DNA from: Vreelandella zhanjiangensis DSM 21076
Lineage (GTDB): Bacteria > Pseudomonadota > Gammaproteobacteria > Pseudomonadales > Halomonadaceae
Direction: 5' to 3'
NCBI RefSeq assembly: GCF_000377665.1
Contig: NZ_KB898652.1
Location: 124,001-188,000 of the forward strand
DNA: 64,000 nucleotides
Part shown: positions 18,461-26,962 of the stretch, piece by piece
Layout: each line of letters opens with the position of its first letter
Position numbering within the stretch: position 1 is the stretch's first letter
Program-made: the position numbers and the translations under genes
The notes under the pieces: generated by a model
Seen by the model: the letters and a program-made list of their open reading frames with translations, nothing else
Database searches by the model: none
What the model was told of the DNA's origin: nothing

Positions 18461-18901
18461 TTACCAGCTACCGCTGTTTTCCATGGAGGCCCAGGGCTCT
18501 TGAGGTGCCAAAGCATCGCCTTTTTGCAGAAGCTCGACTGAGATACCGTCAGGCGATTTTACAAACGCCATATGGCCGTCGCGCGGCGGGCGGTTTACGG
18601 TGACACCGTTGTCCTGAAATTTTTGGCAGAGTGCGTAAATGTCATCCACGCGGTAAGCCAGATGACCAAAGTTACGTCCGCCCGTGTACTCTTCCGGGTC
18701 CCAGTTATAGGTCAGCTCGAGTTCGGGAGCGGTTAACTGGGCTGAGCGCTCTTCGTCTTCTGGGGCGGCAAGAAATATCAGCGTGAAGCGGCCTTTTTCA
18801 TTCTCTTTACGACGTACTTCTTTAAGTCCCAGCAGATCACAGTAAAACCGAAGTGAGGCGTCTAAATCTTTAACACGCACCATGGTGTGTAAATATTGCA
18901 T
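18461..18901 (-). CDS. gloA: Lactoylglutathione lyase (glyoxalase I)
   Basis: VOC-fold metalloenzyme that converts the hemithioacetal of methylglyoxal and glutathione to S-lactoylglutathione. It has 146 residues. The four metal ligands expected from E. coli GloA are visible: His5, Glu62 (in LELTYN), His80 (GHLAYRVDD) and Glu123 (SVELLQ). It lies 11 bases upstream of the META lipoprotein gene on the same strand, so the two may be co-transcribed. Confidence 0.93.
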   Translation of the reverse strand: MQYLHTMVRVKDLDASLRFYCDLLGLKEVRRKENEKGRFTLIFLAAPEDEERSAQLTAPELELTYNWDPEEYTGGRNFGHLAYRVDDIYALCQKFQDNGVTVNRPPRDGHMAFVKSPDGISVELLQKGDALAPQEPWASMENSGSW

Positions 18902-19122
18902 GCTTTAACTCCTTTGGTGATAACAATCCAGTGTACTCGTTACTGCATAACGCAGATGTGATGATTACGCAGCCAGCCTGCTAACGCCATAGGCAGTGTT
19001 TCTTAAGAAGCATAGGCGTAGAATCTCTTGACAAAAATGTGACACCCAGCAATCAATCCAATAACTCTGTACAATAAATAATCGCAAACCATATTAACGG
19101 GTATCGCTAAAAGGAGAAACCA

Positions 19123-20193
19123 GTGGATTCAATCACACAGGCTGCGCTAGGCGCCGCTGTAGGTGGAACGGTACTTGGCCGCCGCCTGGGGCGTAAAGCT
19201 GTGCTGGTTGGAGCACTGCTGGGCACGCTACCTGACCTGGATGTCGCGCTGGATTACGGCGATGCTATTGCCAATGTAACCGAGCACCGCGGCTTTTCTC
19301 ATTCGCTACTGGTGCTGACCGGCCTCGCCACGCTGCTGGCCCTTTTGTGTACACGCTTTGCGCCTGCCCGGGATATTTCTTTATCTCGCTGGTGGTGCTT
19401 TTTTACGCTATGTTTGGTGACCCACCCGCTGCTGGATGCGCTAACGACCTACGGTACGCAGCTTTTTTGGCCGCTGGATACGCCGCCGGTGGCATGGCCG
19501 ATCATCTTTATTATTGACCCGATTTATACTCTGGCTCTTTTGATAGGCCTGGGAACGGCGCTGGCATCCCAGCAGGTGCGCAAATACTGTGGCCTGGGTC
19601 TTGCCGTATCGTGCGTGTATCTAGCCCTGGCAGCAGGCGCCAAGTGGAGTGTGGAGCAGCGTCTGGCCCCGGCTCTTGCTGAACAGGGCTTAACGCAGGC
19701 CCCTTTATTGGTTCAGCCGACGCCGTTTAACATTGTGCTATGGCGGGCCACGGTGATTGATGAAGACCGCTATTATGAGAGTCTTATCAGTATCTTCGAT
19801 GCGCCTCGCCTCCCCCAGCTAGAACCCTTATGGCGAAATGCGGCGCTGGAAGACACGGCGCTTTCCGGCCCGCTAGGCCAGCGGTTAACATGGTTTACCG
19901 GCCCTTTTTTACGCTACGAAGTTCGTTGGATTGATGGCAAGGAAACGCTAGTCGCCACCGATATCCGGCTAGGCTTTCCGGGATTTCACCCGTTTAGCTT
20001 TACGCTTGCCACTCTTGAGGATAATCGCTGGGTACCGGTAGCAAACAGCGAAGGCGTCGCGGCGACTAACGGGTTAAGCCTTGCCACGCTGTCACGGCTT
20101 GCTGCACGCGCTTCGGGCAATGTTTCAGCGCTGTGCGCCAGTGATTTTGTCGCCTCACACTGGCGCGCCGAGCGCTTTCTCTACCGCTGTTAA
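19123..20193 (+). CDS. Membrane-bound metal-dependent hydrolase (YdjM-like)
   Basis: 356-residue integral membrane protein. The N-terminal half matches the YdjM/LexA-regulated inner membrane hydrolase family: MDSITQAALGAAVGG, then GTLPDLDVALDY and the histidine pair HRGFSHSLL (near residue 53), with a later THPLLDALTTYGT. The C-terminal half is a less conserved soluble region. The start is GTG with AAGGAG six bases upstream. The substrate is unknown. The 221-base spacer before it shows no obvious LexA box. Confidence 0.85.
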   Translation: MDSITQAALGAAVGGTVLGRRLGRKAVLVGALLGTLPDLDVALDYGDAIANVTEHRGFSHSLLVLTGLATLLALLCTRFAPARDISLSRWWCFFTLCLVTHPLLDALTTYGTQLFWPLDTPPVAWPIIFIIDPIYTLALLIGLGTALASQQVRKYCGLGLAVSCVYLALAAGAKWSVEQRLAPALAEQGLTQAPLLVQPTPFNIVLWRATVIDEDRYYESLISIFDAPRLPQLEPLWRNAALEDTALSGPLGQRLTWFTGPFLRYEVRWIDGKETLVATDIRLGFPGFHPFSFTLATLEDNRWVPVANSEGVAATNGLSLATLSRLAARASGNVSALCASDFVASHWRAERFLYRC

Positions 20194-20212
20194 CCGCTAA
20201 TTTAATGGACAG

Positions 20213-20941
20213 TTACGGGGCAATACCCTGACCACAGCCGCTATATTGCTCGCCAGCATAGGTAAGCGTTACACGGGCAGGAAAAGGCTTGCCGCTCATG
20301 TCGTCAAAACAGGCGGCGGCTTCAATACGTAGGCGAAAGAACGGCTCAACGCGGGCATTTTCAAGCACCACACGGCCCGCTTCGTTATCCATTACGCTCA
20401 CCATATACGGAAGCTCAATACGCTCTTCCCCATAGTTGAGCTGCATGGTTAGCGTGGGCGCATCGTGCGCTAACGCCACCGTCCAGCCCGGCTCGTTGCC
20501 CTGCCCCCAGAACATGACGCCTGGTTTTTCCGTTCTGGTAATGGCCGTTCGCTCTTCACTCAACGTGCACTGCAGCTGACCACGCGGCGTTTCTACCATG
20601 GCCTTATCGCCACGGTTCCAGAAACTGATACTGCCGTCTTGATAACGCGCTCCGCTGGCTACCACGGCTTGGGGTAAACGCCAGGCACCATGTAACGACC
20701 AAAGCCGTAAATCACTGGTATTCGTCGCGGTAACCAAGTGCTGATTAGCCGGCTGACAATGCCAGCCCTGAAAGCGCTCGGCCGTCCCGGAAAAAAGTAC
20801 CGACGGCAGCAGCGGCGCACTGCTGTTCACGGTCATTTTGCCTGGCTCGCCGACCGGAGCGGCCGTTGAGGCACAACCGCCTAGCGCGACTAACAGTGCG
20901 CTCGCAGCGATTAACGGAAGTGGTTTGGACACCAGTGTCAT
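20213..20941 (-). CDS. Lipoprotein with MliC-like and COG3650-like domains
   Basis: 242 residues from the ATG at 20941, chosen over an upstream TTG because GGGAG is nine bases away. The lipobox is LGGC near residue 22. The middle section has the MliC pattern (a W-x-C start, then LPQAVVASGARYQDGSISFW and a closing C) of membrane-bound inhibitors of C-type lysozyme. The C-terminal section (WGQGNEPGW..., ending in YSGCGQG) resembles COG3650 envelope proteins. A role in protecting the cell wall against lysozyme is inferred. Confidence 0.75.
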   Translation of the reverse strand: MTLVSKPLPLIAASALLVALGGCASTAAPVGEPGKMTVNSSAPLLPSVLFSGTAERFQGWHCQPANQHLVTATNTSDLRLWSLHGAWRLPQAVVASGARYQDGSISFWNRGDKAMVETPRGQLQCTLSEERTAITRTEKPGVMFWGQGNEPGWTVALAHDAPTLTMQLNYGEERIELPYMVSVMDNEAGRVVLENARVEPFFRLRIEAAACFDDMSGKPFPARVTLTYAGEQYSGCGQGIAP

Positions 20942-20982
20942 TAACAAATGCTCCCTGCACGCGTGATTTATTGTGTCGTGGT

Positions 20983-21495
20983 TCAGCTTCGCTTGAAAGC
21001 GTGTAGATCCTGCGAGTCGAAGGTATCAGCCCTGGGCGATAGCCCAAGCGCTTCCCGCTTGGCTTTTATGTGATTGGCTTCTGCCACCCAGGCAGTATCC
21101 TGAGAAGGCGACCGGCCATTTAATTCAGCCAGTTGAGTAATGCCCTGATGGTAAAAGGTTAAAACATTCAGTGCCGCTTTGTTATCGTCATCGACCGCGC
21201 GCCGGAGCGTCGGTAAATAACCTCTAATTTGCGATAGGTGCTGCTTTAATTGCCAGACGTAACGCATCTCGGTCATCCACGGCCGCTCGCGCAATACTGC
21301 AAATAGCGCACTGGTCGCCAGAAGCCCCAGAAAAACACCCAGCGCGTATAGCCAGAGGCTATTGCCGAAGGTGGATGTCAGCAGCATGGAGAACAGCATT
21401 CCAAAAATAAGCAGCTGGCCCGCCATTGCAAAACTGATCATGCGTGCCTTGCGGCGATAGCTATGTGAATCATGCTGCTCGAGGGTAAAAACCAT
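20983..21495 (-). CDS. DUF3087-like membrane protein
   Basis: 170 residues with two adjacent hydrophobic helices (about residues 20-65) and a charged, helical cytoplasmic C-terminal part. The start at 21495 (MVFTLEQHD) is preferred to the upstream ATG at 21510 because GAGG lies six bases before it. The pattern FxLExxDxxxYRRxxR at the N terminus resembles DUF3087 proteins of pseudomonads and halomonads. Function unknown. Confidence 0.6.
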   Translation of the reverse strand: MVFTLEQHDSHSYRRKARMISFAMAGQLLIFGMLFSMLLTSTFGNSLWLYALGVFLGLLATSALFAVLRERPWMTEMRYVWQLKQHLSQIRGYLPTLRRAVDDDNKAALNVLTFYHQGITQLAELNGRSPSQDTAWVAEANHIKAKREALGLSPRADTFDSQDLHAFKRS

Positions 21496-21586
21496 GGCCA
21501 ACCTCGTCATCTAATGGAACGCTCTATGATACGGGGGTGACCAAAGCAAACAAGCCTGGGTTACTAAAAACCTGAGCGGTCAAACG

Positions 21587-22666
21587 TTAGCTTAATCGCT
21601 CGGCGGCTGTTTTTAGTAACCGCTCGGTTGCCTCCCAGCTAACGCAGGCATCGGTGACCGAAACGCCATAGCGCAGGGCATTCGGCTGCAGGGGCTGCTT
21701 GCCTTCAAACAGGTGACTTTCCAGCATCAGGGCAACCAGATTGGCATTACCTGCCTGCCGCTGGGCGAGTACATCCAGCATCACCTCACTTTGGCGGCGA
21801 TGATCTTTACGCGCATTGGCGTGGCTGCAATCAACCATTAACCGCGGGTTCTGGCCGGCCTCATGCAGCGCCTTGATAGCGGCCTGAACATGCGCTGCCT
21901 GGTAATTAGGCTCGCCATGCCCGCCGCGCAGCACCACGTGTGTATGCGGATTACCGGCCGTTTGCTGCATGATGGGCCGCCCATTGCTGTCTTGGGCAAA
22001 ACGCTGGTGGCCATGGCCCGCCGCCTGCATGGCATCGATCGCGACCTGCACATCACCGCTGGTAGCATTTTTAAACCCGACCGCGGCGGCCAGATCGCTC
22101 GCAAGTTCGCGATGCAGCTGTGATTCGGTGGTCCTTGCCCCAATCGCCACCCAGCTTAAAAGATCGTCCAGGTAAGGCGCGAGCATGGGCTGAAGCAGCT
22201 CGGTTGCCACCGGCAGACCACGGGCGGCAACGGCATGCATCAGCTCTCGGGAGAGTGTGATGCCCTTGGCCATATCGCCGCTGCCGTCTAAATTCGGGTC
22301 ATAGGCGAGCCCTTTCCAGCCCACGGTGGTACGGGGTTTTTCAACGTAGACCCGCATCACGGGTAAAAGCTGTTCGCTTACCTGCTCGCTGAGTACCGCC
22401 AGACGGTCAGCGTACTCGAGAGCTGCGTCCGGATCATGGATAGAGCAAGGCCCTACCACGACCAGAAGCCGGTCATCCTGGCCACTCAGAATGTTTTGAA
22501 CCGCCTGGCGCTGCTGGGACACCTGCTGGCTTAAGCGGGCGTCTATCGCCACGCTTTGGCGCAGCTCGGCCGGTGTAGGAAGCAGCTTTTCCGTGCTGGG
22601 CGTGCTGACAGCAACGGGAGTGATATTACGTTCAGAGCTAAGGGCTAGGCTTGCTGGGGCATTCAT
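21587..22666 (-). CDS. aroG: 3-deoxy-7-phosphoheptulonate synthase (class I DAHP synthase)
   Basis: First enzyme of the shikimate pathway, condensing phosphoenolpyruvate with erythrose 4-phosphate. It has 359 residues from the ATG at 22666, with GGAG eight bases upstream. Class I motifs are clear: VVVGPCSIHDP, YVEKPRTTVGWKGL, GARTTESQLHRELAS, GFKNATSGD and MVDCSHANARKDHRRQ. Whether it is the Phe-, Tyr- or Trp-sensitive isoform cannot be told here, so the symbol is tentative. Its ATG overlaps the stop of an upstream small aromatic-rich frame (ATGA), and a second small frame with a terminator lies further upstream, suggesting control by aromatic amino acid supply. Confidence 0.93.
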   Translation of the reverse strand: MNAPASLALSSERNITPVAVSTPSTEKLLPTPAELRQSVAIDARLSQQVSQQRQAVQNILSGQDDRLLVVVGPCSIHDPDAALEYADRLAVLSEQVSEQLLPVMRVYVEKPRTTVGWKGLAYDPNLDGSGDMAKGITLSRELMHAVAARGLPVATELLQPMLAPYLDDLLSWVAIGARTTESQLHRELASDLAAAVGFKNATSGDVQVAIDAMQAAGHGHQRFAQDSNGRPIMQQTAGNPHTHVVLRGGHGEPNYQAAHVQAAIKALHEAGQNPRLMVDCSHANARKDHRRQSEVMLDVLAQRQAGNANLVALMLESHLFEGKQPLQPNALRYGVSVTDACVSWEATERLLKTAAERLS

Positions 22667-22821
22667 AAAGGTTTCTCCGGTAGCGCATGACATCGTTTGA
22701 CGTTGCCACCCAGGCAAGCACGGTCGGAGGTGGCAGCTTGCACCGACCGCGCGTCGCTAAATCGCCAGCCATAGCCCACATAGCCGGTAGCGATAGTGAC
22801 GTTATATGCGCGATACATCAT
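22663..22821 (-). CDS. Small aromatic-rich reading frame coupled to the DAHP synthase gene (putative leader peptide 2)
   Basis: 52 codons with AAGGAG seven bases before the first of two ATGs. The N-terminal part is rich in aromatic residues (YRAY, then GYVGYGWRF, residues 13-21). Its TGA overlaps the synthase ATG as ATGA, the signature of translational coupling. Downstream of the aromatic cluster, two mutually exclusive hairpins can form: 22743-22749 with 22721-22727 (A), and 22729-22735 with 22704-22710 (B). A ribosome stalled near codon 21 would cover the first arm of A and favour B. It could be a leader peptide or a small protein; no homolog is recognised. Confidence 0.5.
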   Translation of the reverse strand: MMYRAYNVTIATGYVGYGWRFSDARSVQAATSDRACLGGNVKRCHALPEKPL

Positions 22822-22870
22822 GGTGCAGCTCCTTAATGACATTCCTATGGCGAAAGCCTTAAAACGCAAA

Positions 22871-22898
22871 AGCCCCGATTGGGTTACCAACCGGGGCT
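22871..22898 (-). terminator. Intrinsic terminator in the DAHP synthase leader (putative attenuator)
   Basis: Read on the minus strand, the 7-bp arms agccccg/cggggct with an inner ttgg/ccaa pairing are followed by TTTTGCGTTTT. It lies between the first small aromatic frame and the second, so transcription must pass it to reach the synthase gene. A complementary segment just upstream (ggttgcc with ggtaacc in the hairpin, one G-U pair) could form an alternative structure. Confidence 0.75.
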
Positions 22899-22920
22899 AT
22901 ATTCGGCAGGCAACCTAGTC

Positions 22921-22965
22921 GGTGTGCCTGGTAGCGCGACGTTAACCGTCGGCCGCGGGCACACC
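22921..22965 (-). promoter_or_regulatory. Hairpin enclosing the stop codon of leader peptide 1 (1:2-type pause structure)
   Basis: Outer 8-base arms ggtgtgcc/ggcacacc and inner 5-base arms cgacg/cgtcg form a long hairpin whose apical loop holds the TAA of the first small frame. This is the position of the stop codon relative to segments 1 and 2 in trp-type leaders. Segment 2 (caggca) can also pair with tgcctg just before the terminator. Confidence 0.6.
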
Positions 22966-23067
22966 GTGGCTAAACCAATATCCAAAATAGGCAATAACGC
23001 TCATGCACACGCCAACCGCCACCAAGGGCAGACTGTTAGCAGTGTGAGAAGACGCGTATATGTGCAT
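22942..23067 (-). CDS. Putative aromatic-amino-acid leader peptide 1
   Basis: 41 codons; ATG with AGGA about six bases upstream. The end of the frame contains the cluster Tyr27-Phe28-Gly-Tyr30-Trp31-Phe32, i.e. five aromatic codons in six, nine codons before the stop. The stop lies in the loop of a hairpin and an intrinsic terminator follows about 45 bases later, then the DAHP synthase gene. This is the layout of ribosome-mediated attenuation. The stretch before the cluster is hydrophobic, so a one-helix small membrane protein is the alternative reading. Confidence 0.55.
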   Translation of the reverse strand: MHIYASSHTANSLPLVAVGVCMSVIAYFGYWFSHGVPAADG

Positions 23068-23140
23068 ATTTTTCCTGATCATTGGCAAGCCTGTAGGCAC
23101 TGCGAAATATAATTGTGTAAACCGCTAGCTCTTTAGAAGC

Positions 23141-23222
23141 AATTGTCTTAAAAAACTAATCGTCTTAAAAAACAATTGTTTTAAAAACCGAACGCTTTAA
23201 AAATCAGCCGTTTTAAAACTCT
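23141..23222. repeat. Degenerate 16-17 base tandem array upstream of the DAHP synthase leader
   Basis: Five imperfect copies of a unit like aattgtcttaaaaaact, spaced 17, 17, 16, 16 and 16 bases when aligned on their ttaaaa core. It lies about 75 bases upstream of leader peptide 1 on its transcribed strand, roughly where a promoter would be. Role unknown. Confidence 0.6.
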
Positions 23223-23232
23223 ATAACTTTAT

Positions 23233-23330
23233 CCTGCCCTTACGCTTGGCAAATGGCAACTGTTTATCGCAAAACCGTTCATCGAACAACTGCTCATCGC
23301 AAAACAATGCATTTGGCAAACGCGGGCAGG
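23233..23330. repeat. Inverted repeat bracketing a small tandem repeat downstream of fre
   Basis: Arms cctgccc (23233-23239) and gggcagg (23324-23330) enclose three related units: ctgtttatcgcaaaac at 23260-23275, cgttcatcgaacaa at 23276-23289 and ctgctcatcgcaaaac at 23290-23305. It lies just after the fre stop codon. There is no T-run, so termination is not clear. Confidence 0.4.
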
Positions 23331-23348
23331 TTTTTAGCCTTGCATCAA

Positions 23349-24086
23349 TCAAGGGCGCGGCGCGTAGGCAAATACATCTGAGAAGACACGCTCGCGGATC
23401 ACCCCTTTGGCTTCCAGAATATCCAGGCAGGCGTACACCATGCCAGGCGAGCCCGAGAGGTAAATATCATAATCGCTAAACGTAAGCGCCGCTTTTTCCA
23501 GGACCAGATCGATCCGCCCCTGGTGATGATGTATTCGCTCACCGCTTGCCAGTGGTTCGGTCAGCGGGAATTCAGTCACGGCCTGAAAGGTGACCTGGGG
23601 GTAACGTTGGGCCCACTCAGACGCGAGATTTTCAGCGTAGAGATCACGGTGTTCGCGGGCGGCCCACCACAGGGAAATCGGTCGCTCGGGCTGATCGCGC
23701 AGCGTGGCTTCAACAATGGCTTTCATCTGCGCAAACCCGGTGCCTGCGGCAATCAACATCAGCGGGCGCTGGCTTTGCGGGTCAACGACACACTCACCGC
23801 CCGGCAAGCGCAGGGTCAGTTGGTTGGCCACTTGCAGAAGATTGCGCAACCGCACCGAGTTATCGCGCTCGGGCCAGTGCTGAATATGCAGCTCAATCAC
23901 GCCATCGCCCTGCTCGGCACTGGCAATCGAAAACGGCACCCACGTCGTATCATCCAGCTGTAGCTCTAAATACTGGCCGGGGGCATGCTGCATTGCTTCT
24001 GCGCGGCCTTCCAGCGTTACGCCAAATACGTCAGGATTTAAATCCTCAACGGCCGTTACCTGGCAGGTTAACGTCCTTACGCTCAT
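23349..24086 (-). CDS. fre: NAD(P)H-flavin reductase
   Basis: 245-residue cytoplasmic oxidoreductase that reduces free FMN or FAD with NAD(P)H, a member of the ferredoxin-NADP reductase fold. The flavin-binding pattern VPFSIAS (near residue 50), the nucleotide-binding LIAAGTGFAQMKAI (near residue 110) and the C-terminal YLSGSPGMV are visible. It lies 55 bases downstream of ubiD, the same pairing as in E. coli. Reduced FMN is needed to make the prenylated flavin cofactor of UbiD, so the pairing is functionally sensible. Confidence 0.92.
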   Translation of the reverse strand: MSVRTLTCQVTAVEDLNPDVFGVTLEGRAEAMQHAPGQYLELQLDDTTWVPFSIASAEQGDGVIELHIQHWPERDNSVRLRNLLQVANQLTLRLPGGECVVDPQSQRPLMLIAAGTGFAQMKAIVEATLRDQPERPISLWWAAREHRDLYAENLASEWAQRYPQVTFQAVTEFPLTEPLASGERIHHHQGRIDLVLEKAALTFSDYDIYLSGSPGMVYACLDILEAKGVIRERVFSDVFAYAPRP

Positions 24087-24141
24087 GAAAACCTCTTTGT
24101 AAAAAATCGATTAGCGTGCGCCGTTAAACTTCACCGCTGTA

Positions 24142-25638
24142 TTAACCGCCATGCCGCGGAGCAGGTAGAGGAATGCCGATCCCCAACTCTTCCCACCGCT
24201 CGTCAACGCGGTTTTTGACCGTCTCGTCCATCACGATGGGCGTCCCCCACTCACGGTCTGTTTCGCCCGGCCATTTATTGGTCGCGTCCAGGCCCATCTT
24301 GGAGCCCAGGCCTGACACGGGCGAGGCAAAGTCCAGGTAGTCGATAGGGGTGTTTTCCACCATTACGGTATCGCGCGCCGGGTCCATGCGTGTCGTGATC
24401 GCCCAGATCACGTCTTCCCAGTTGCGCGCATCGACATCGTCATCCAGCACAATCACAAACTTGGTATACATGAACTGACGCAAGAAGCTCCATACCCCCA
24501 TCATTACGCGCTTGGCGTGGCCGGGGTACTGCTTTTTCATGGTGACGACCGCCATCCGATACGAACACCCTTCCGGCGGCAGATAGAAGTCGACGATTTC
24601 AGGAAACTGCTTGCAGAGTATTGGTACAAACACTTCGTTAAGCGCTAACCCGAGAACGGCAGGCTCATCCGGCGGCCGCCCGGTATAGGTCGAGTGATAG
24701 ATAGCATCGCGACGCATGGTCATGCGCGTGACGGTAAAGACCGGGAAGTGATCCACCTCGTTGTAATAACCGGTGTGATCACCGTATGGGCCTTCCGGCG
24801 CCATATCATCAGGATAGATAACCCCTTCCAAGATGATTTCGCTTGAGGCGGGCACCTCAAGGTCTGAATGACCACATTTAACGAGTTCAGTACGTGAGCC
24901 GCGCAGAAGCCCGGCAAACGCATATTCGGAGAGTGAGTCAGGGACGGGGGTCACGGCAGCCAGGATCGTGGCCGGGTCAGCACCCAGCGCCACGGCAACG
25001 GGGAAAGGCTCGCCAGGATGCGCTTGCTGAAACTCCTGGAAATCCAATGCCCCGCCACGGTGGGAGAGCCAGCGCATGATTAGGCGATTCTTGCCGATCT
25101 TTTGCTGCCGGTAAATCCCCAGGTTCTGACGCTTTTTATGCGGGCCTCGAGTAATGACCAGTGGCCATGTTACCAAAGGCGCCGCATCGCCCGGCCAGCA
25201 GTGCTGGATAGGCAGTCGATCCAGATCAACCTCGTCACCTTCAAAAACGACTTCCTGCACAGGCGCCCGCTTAACGGTTTTAGGCCCCATGCTAAGCACC
25301 TGCTTGAAAATGGGCAGCTTATCCCAGGCATCTTTCAACCCCTTGGGCGGGTCTGGCTCTTTTAAAAAGGCCAGCAGCTTACCTACTTCACGCAGCGCTT
25401 CGACCGACTCCTGCCCCATCCCCAGCGCCACACGTTTGGGTGTACCGAAAAGATTACCCAAAAGCGGCATGTCGTGCCCCTTCACGTTCTCGAAAAGAAG
25501 CGCTGGGCCACCGGCACGCAGCGTGCGGTCGCAAATTTCGGTGATTTCCAGGTAAGGATCGACTTCGGCTTGGATACGCTTGAGTTCACCGCGCGCTTCC
25601 AGCGCCGCGATGAAGTCGCGCAAGTCGTTATACTTCAA
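24142..25638 (-). CDS. ubiD: 4-hydroxy-3-polyprenylbenzoate decarboxylase
   Basis: Prenyl-FMN-dependent decarboxylase of ubiquinone synthesis. It has 498 residues (E. coli: 497) and starts [22 protein letters not shown] as in orthologs. The central glycine-rich region and the [11 protein letters not shown] segment (near residue 285), which contributes to the cofactor and active site, are intact. It lies between rho and fre on the minus strand with short spacers. Confidence 0.95.
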   Translation of the reverse strand: MKYNDLRDFIAALEARGELKRIQAEVDPYLEITEICDRTLRAGGPALLFENVKGHDMPLLGNLFGTPKRVALGMGQESVEALREVGKLLAFLKEPDPPKGLKDAWDKLPIFKQVLSMGPKTVKRAPVQEVVFEGDEVDLDRLPIQHCWPGDAAPLVTWPLVITRGPHKKRQNLGIYRQQKIGKNRLIMRWLSHRGGALDFQEFQQAHPGEPFPVAVALGADPATILAAVTPVPDSLSEYAFAGLLRGSRTELVKCGHSDLEVPASSEIILEGVIYPDDMAPEGPYGDHTGYYNEVDHFPVFTVTRMTMRRDAIYHSTYTGRPPDEPAVLGLALNEVFVPILCKQFPEIVDFYLPPEGCSYRMAVVTMKKQYPGHAKRVMMGVWSFLRQFMYTKFVIVLDDDVDARNWEDVIWAITTRMDPARDTVMVENTPIDYLDFASPVSGLGSKMGLDATNKWPGETDREWGTPIVMDETVKNRVDERWEELGIGIPLPAPRHGG

Positions 25639-25702
25639 GACACACTCCCCGATAGGCTTGCGCCGCTATAGGTATTCATCAAACCTGATAGATATTTCAA
25701 TC

Positions 25703-26962
25703 CTAGCGGCGTTTCATCGCTTCAAAGAACTCAAGATTCGTCTTGGTATCCTTCAGACGATCAATCAGGAATTCCGTGGCAGCAGTGTCTTCCATCGGGT
25801 TGAGCAGCTTGCGCAAAATCCACATGCGCTGCATCTCTTCCTCGGACGCCAGCAGATCTTCACGCCGCGTGCCGCTGCGACGAATATTGATTGCCGGGAA
25901 AACACGCCTTTCCGCCAGTTTGCGGTCAAGGTGCGCTTCCATATTACCAGTACCCTTGAACTCTTCGAAGATGACTTCATCCATCTTCGAACCTGTATCT
26001 ACCAGGGCCGTGGCAATAATGGTCAGGCTGCCGCCTTCTTCGATATTACGCGCTGCACCGAAGAAGCGTTTGGGCTTCTCAAGGGCATGAGCGTCGACAC
26101 CACCGGTCAGCACTTTACCCGAGCTCGGCACGACGGTGTTGTAGGCACGCGCTAAGCGGGTAATCGAGTCCAGCAGGATGACCACGTCTTTTTTGTGCTC
26201 AACCAGACGCTTGGCTTTTTCGATGACCATTTCAGCGACCTGAACGTGGCGCGCCGGCGGCTCATCAAAGGTGGAAGCAACCACTTCACCGCGTACGGTA
26301 CGCGACATTTCGGTCACTTCCTCCGGACGTTCATCGATCAGCAGTACGATCAGGTGACACTCGGGGTTGTTGCGCGTAATCGAGGTGGCGATGTTCTGCA
26401 GCATCAGGGTCTTACCCGCTTTAGGCGGAGACACCAGCAGGCCACGCTGACCTTTACCAATCGGCGCGGTCAGATCGATGATACGGGCCGTAAGATCTTC
26501 GGTGGAACCGTTACCGATTTCCATCCGCATACGGTCATCCGGGAACAGCGGCGTCAGGTTCTCGAAGAGAATCTTATGCTTGGCATTTTCCGGACGGTCA
26601 AAGTTGATCTGGCTAACTTTGAGCAGGGCAAAATAGCGCTCACCTTCTTTGGGCGGGCGAATCTTGCCGGAAATGGAGTCGCCTTTACGCAAATTGAAAC
26701 GGCGGATCTGCGAGGGCGATACGTAGATATCGTCCGGTCCGGCGAGATAGGAGCTGTCGGCGCTGCGCAGGAAGCCAAAGCCATCCTGAAGAATTTCCAG
26801 CACACCGTCGCCGTAGATATCCTCACCGCTTTTAGCGTGTCGTTTGAGGATGGCGAAAATGATGTCCTGCTTGCGCGAACGGGCCAGATTATCGATACCC
26901 ATTTCGCGGGCGATATCGAGCAGCTCGGGAACGGTTTTTTGCTTGAGTTCAGTGAGATTCAT
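25703..26962 (-). CDS. rho: Transcription termination factor Rho
   Basis: Hexameric RNA-dependent ATPase that ends transcription at rut-dependent sites. The start [11 protein letters not shown] at 26962 gives 419 residues, exactly the E. coli length; an in-frame upstream start at 27007 is rejected. The RNA-binding DGFGFLR motif is near residue 60, Walker A PPKAGKT near residue 180 and Walker [15 protein letters not shown] near residue 260. A 750-base spacer lies upstream; trxA, which precedes rho in many gammaproteobacteria, is not there. Confidence 0.97.
   Translation of the reverse strand: MNLTELKQKTVPELLDIAREMGIDNLARSRKQDIIFAILKRHAKSGEDIYGDGVLEILQDGFGFLRSADSSYLAGPDDIYVSPSQIRRFNLRKGDSISGKIRPPKEGERYFALLKVSQINFDRPENAKHKILFENLTPLFPDDRMRMEIGNGSTEDLTARIIDLTAPIGKGQRGLLVSPPKAGKTLMLQNIATSITRNNPECHLIVLLIDERPEEVTEMSRTVRGEVVASTFDEPPARHVQVAEMVIEKAKRLVEHKKDVVILLDSITRLARAYNTVVPSSGKVLTGGVDAHALEKPKRFFGAARNIEEGGSLTIIATALVDTGSKMDEVIFEEFKGTGNMEAHLDRKLAERRVFPAINIRRSGTRREDLLASEEEMQRMWILRKLLNPMEDTAATEFLIDRLKDTKTNLEFFEAMKRR

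Noticed and set aside
23141..23330. Possible CRISPR array
   Set aside because: Units follow each other directly, are imperfect and 14-17 bases long, with no unique spacers and no cas genes nearby.
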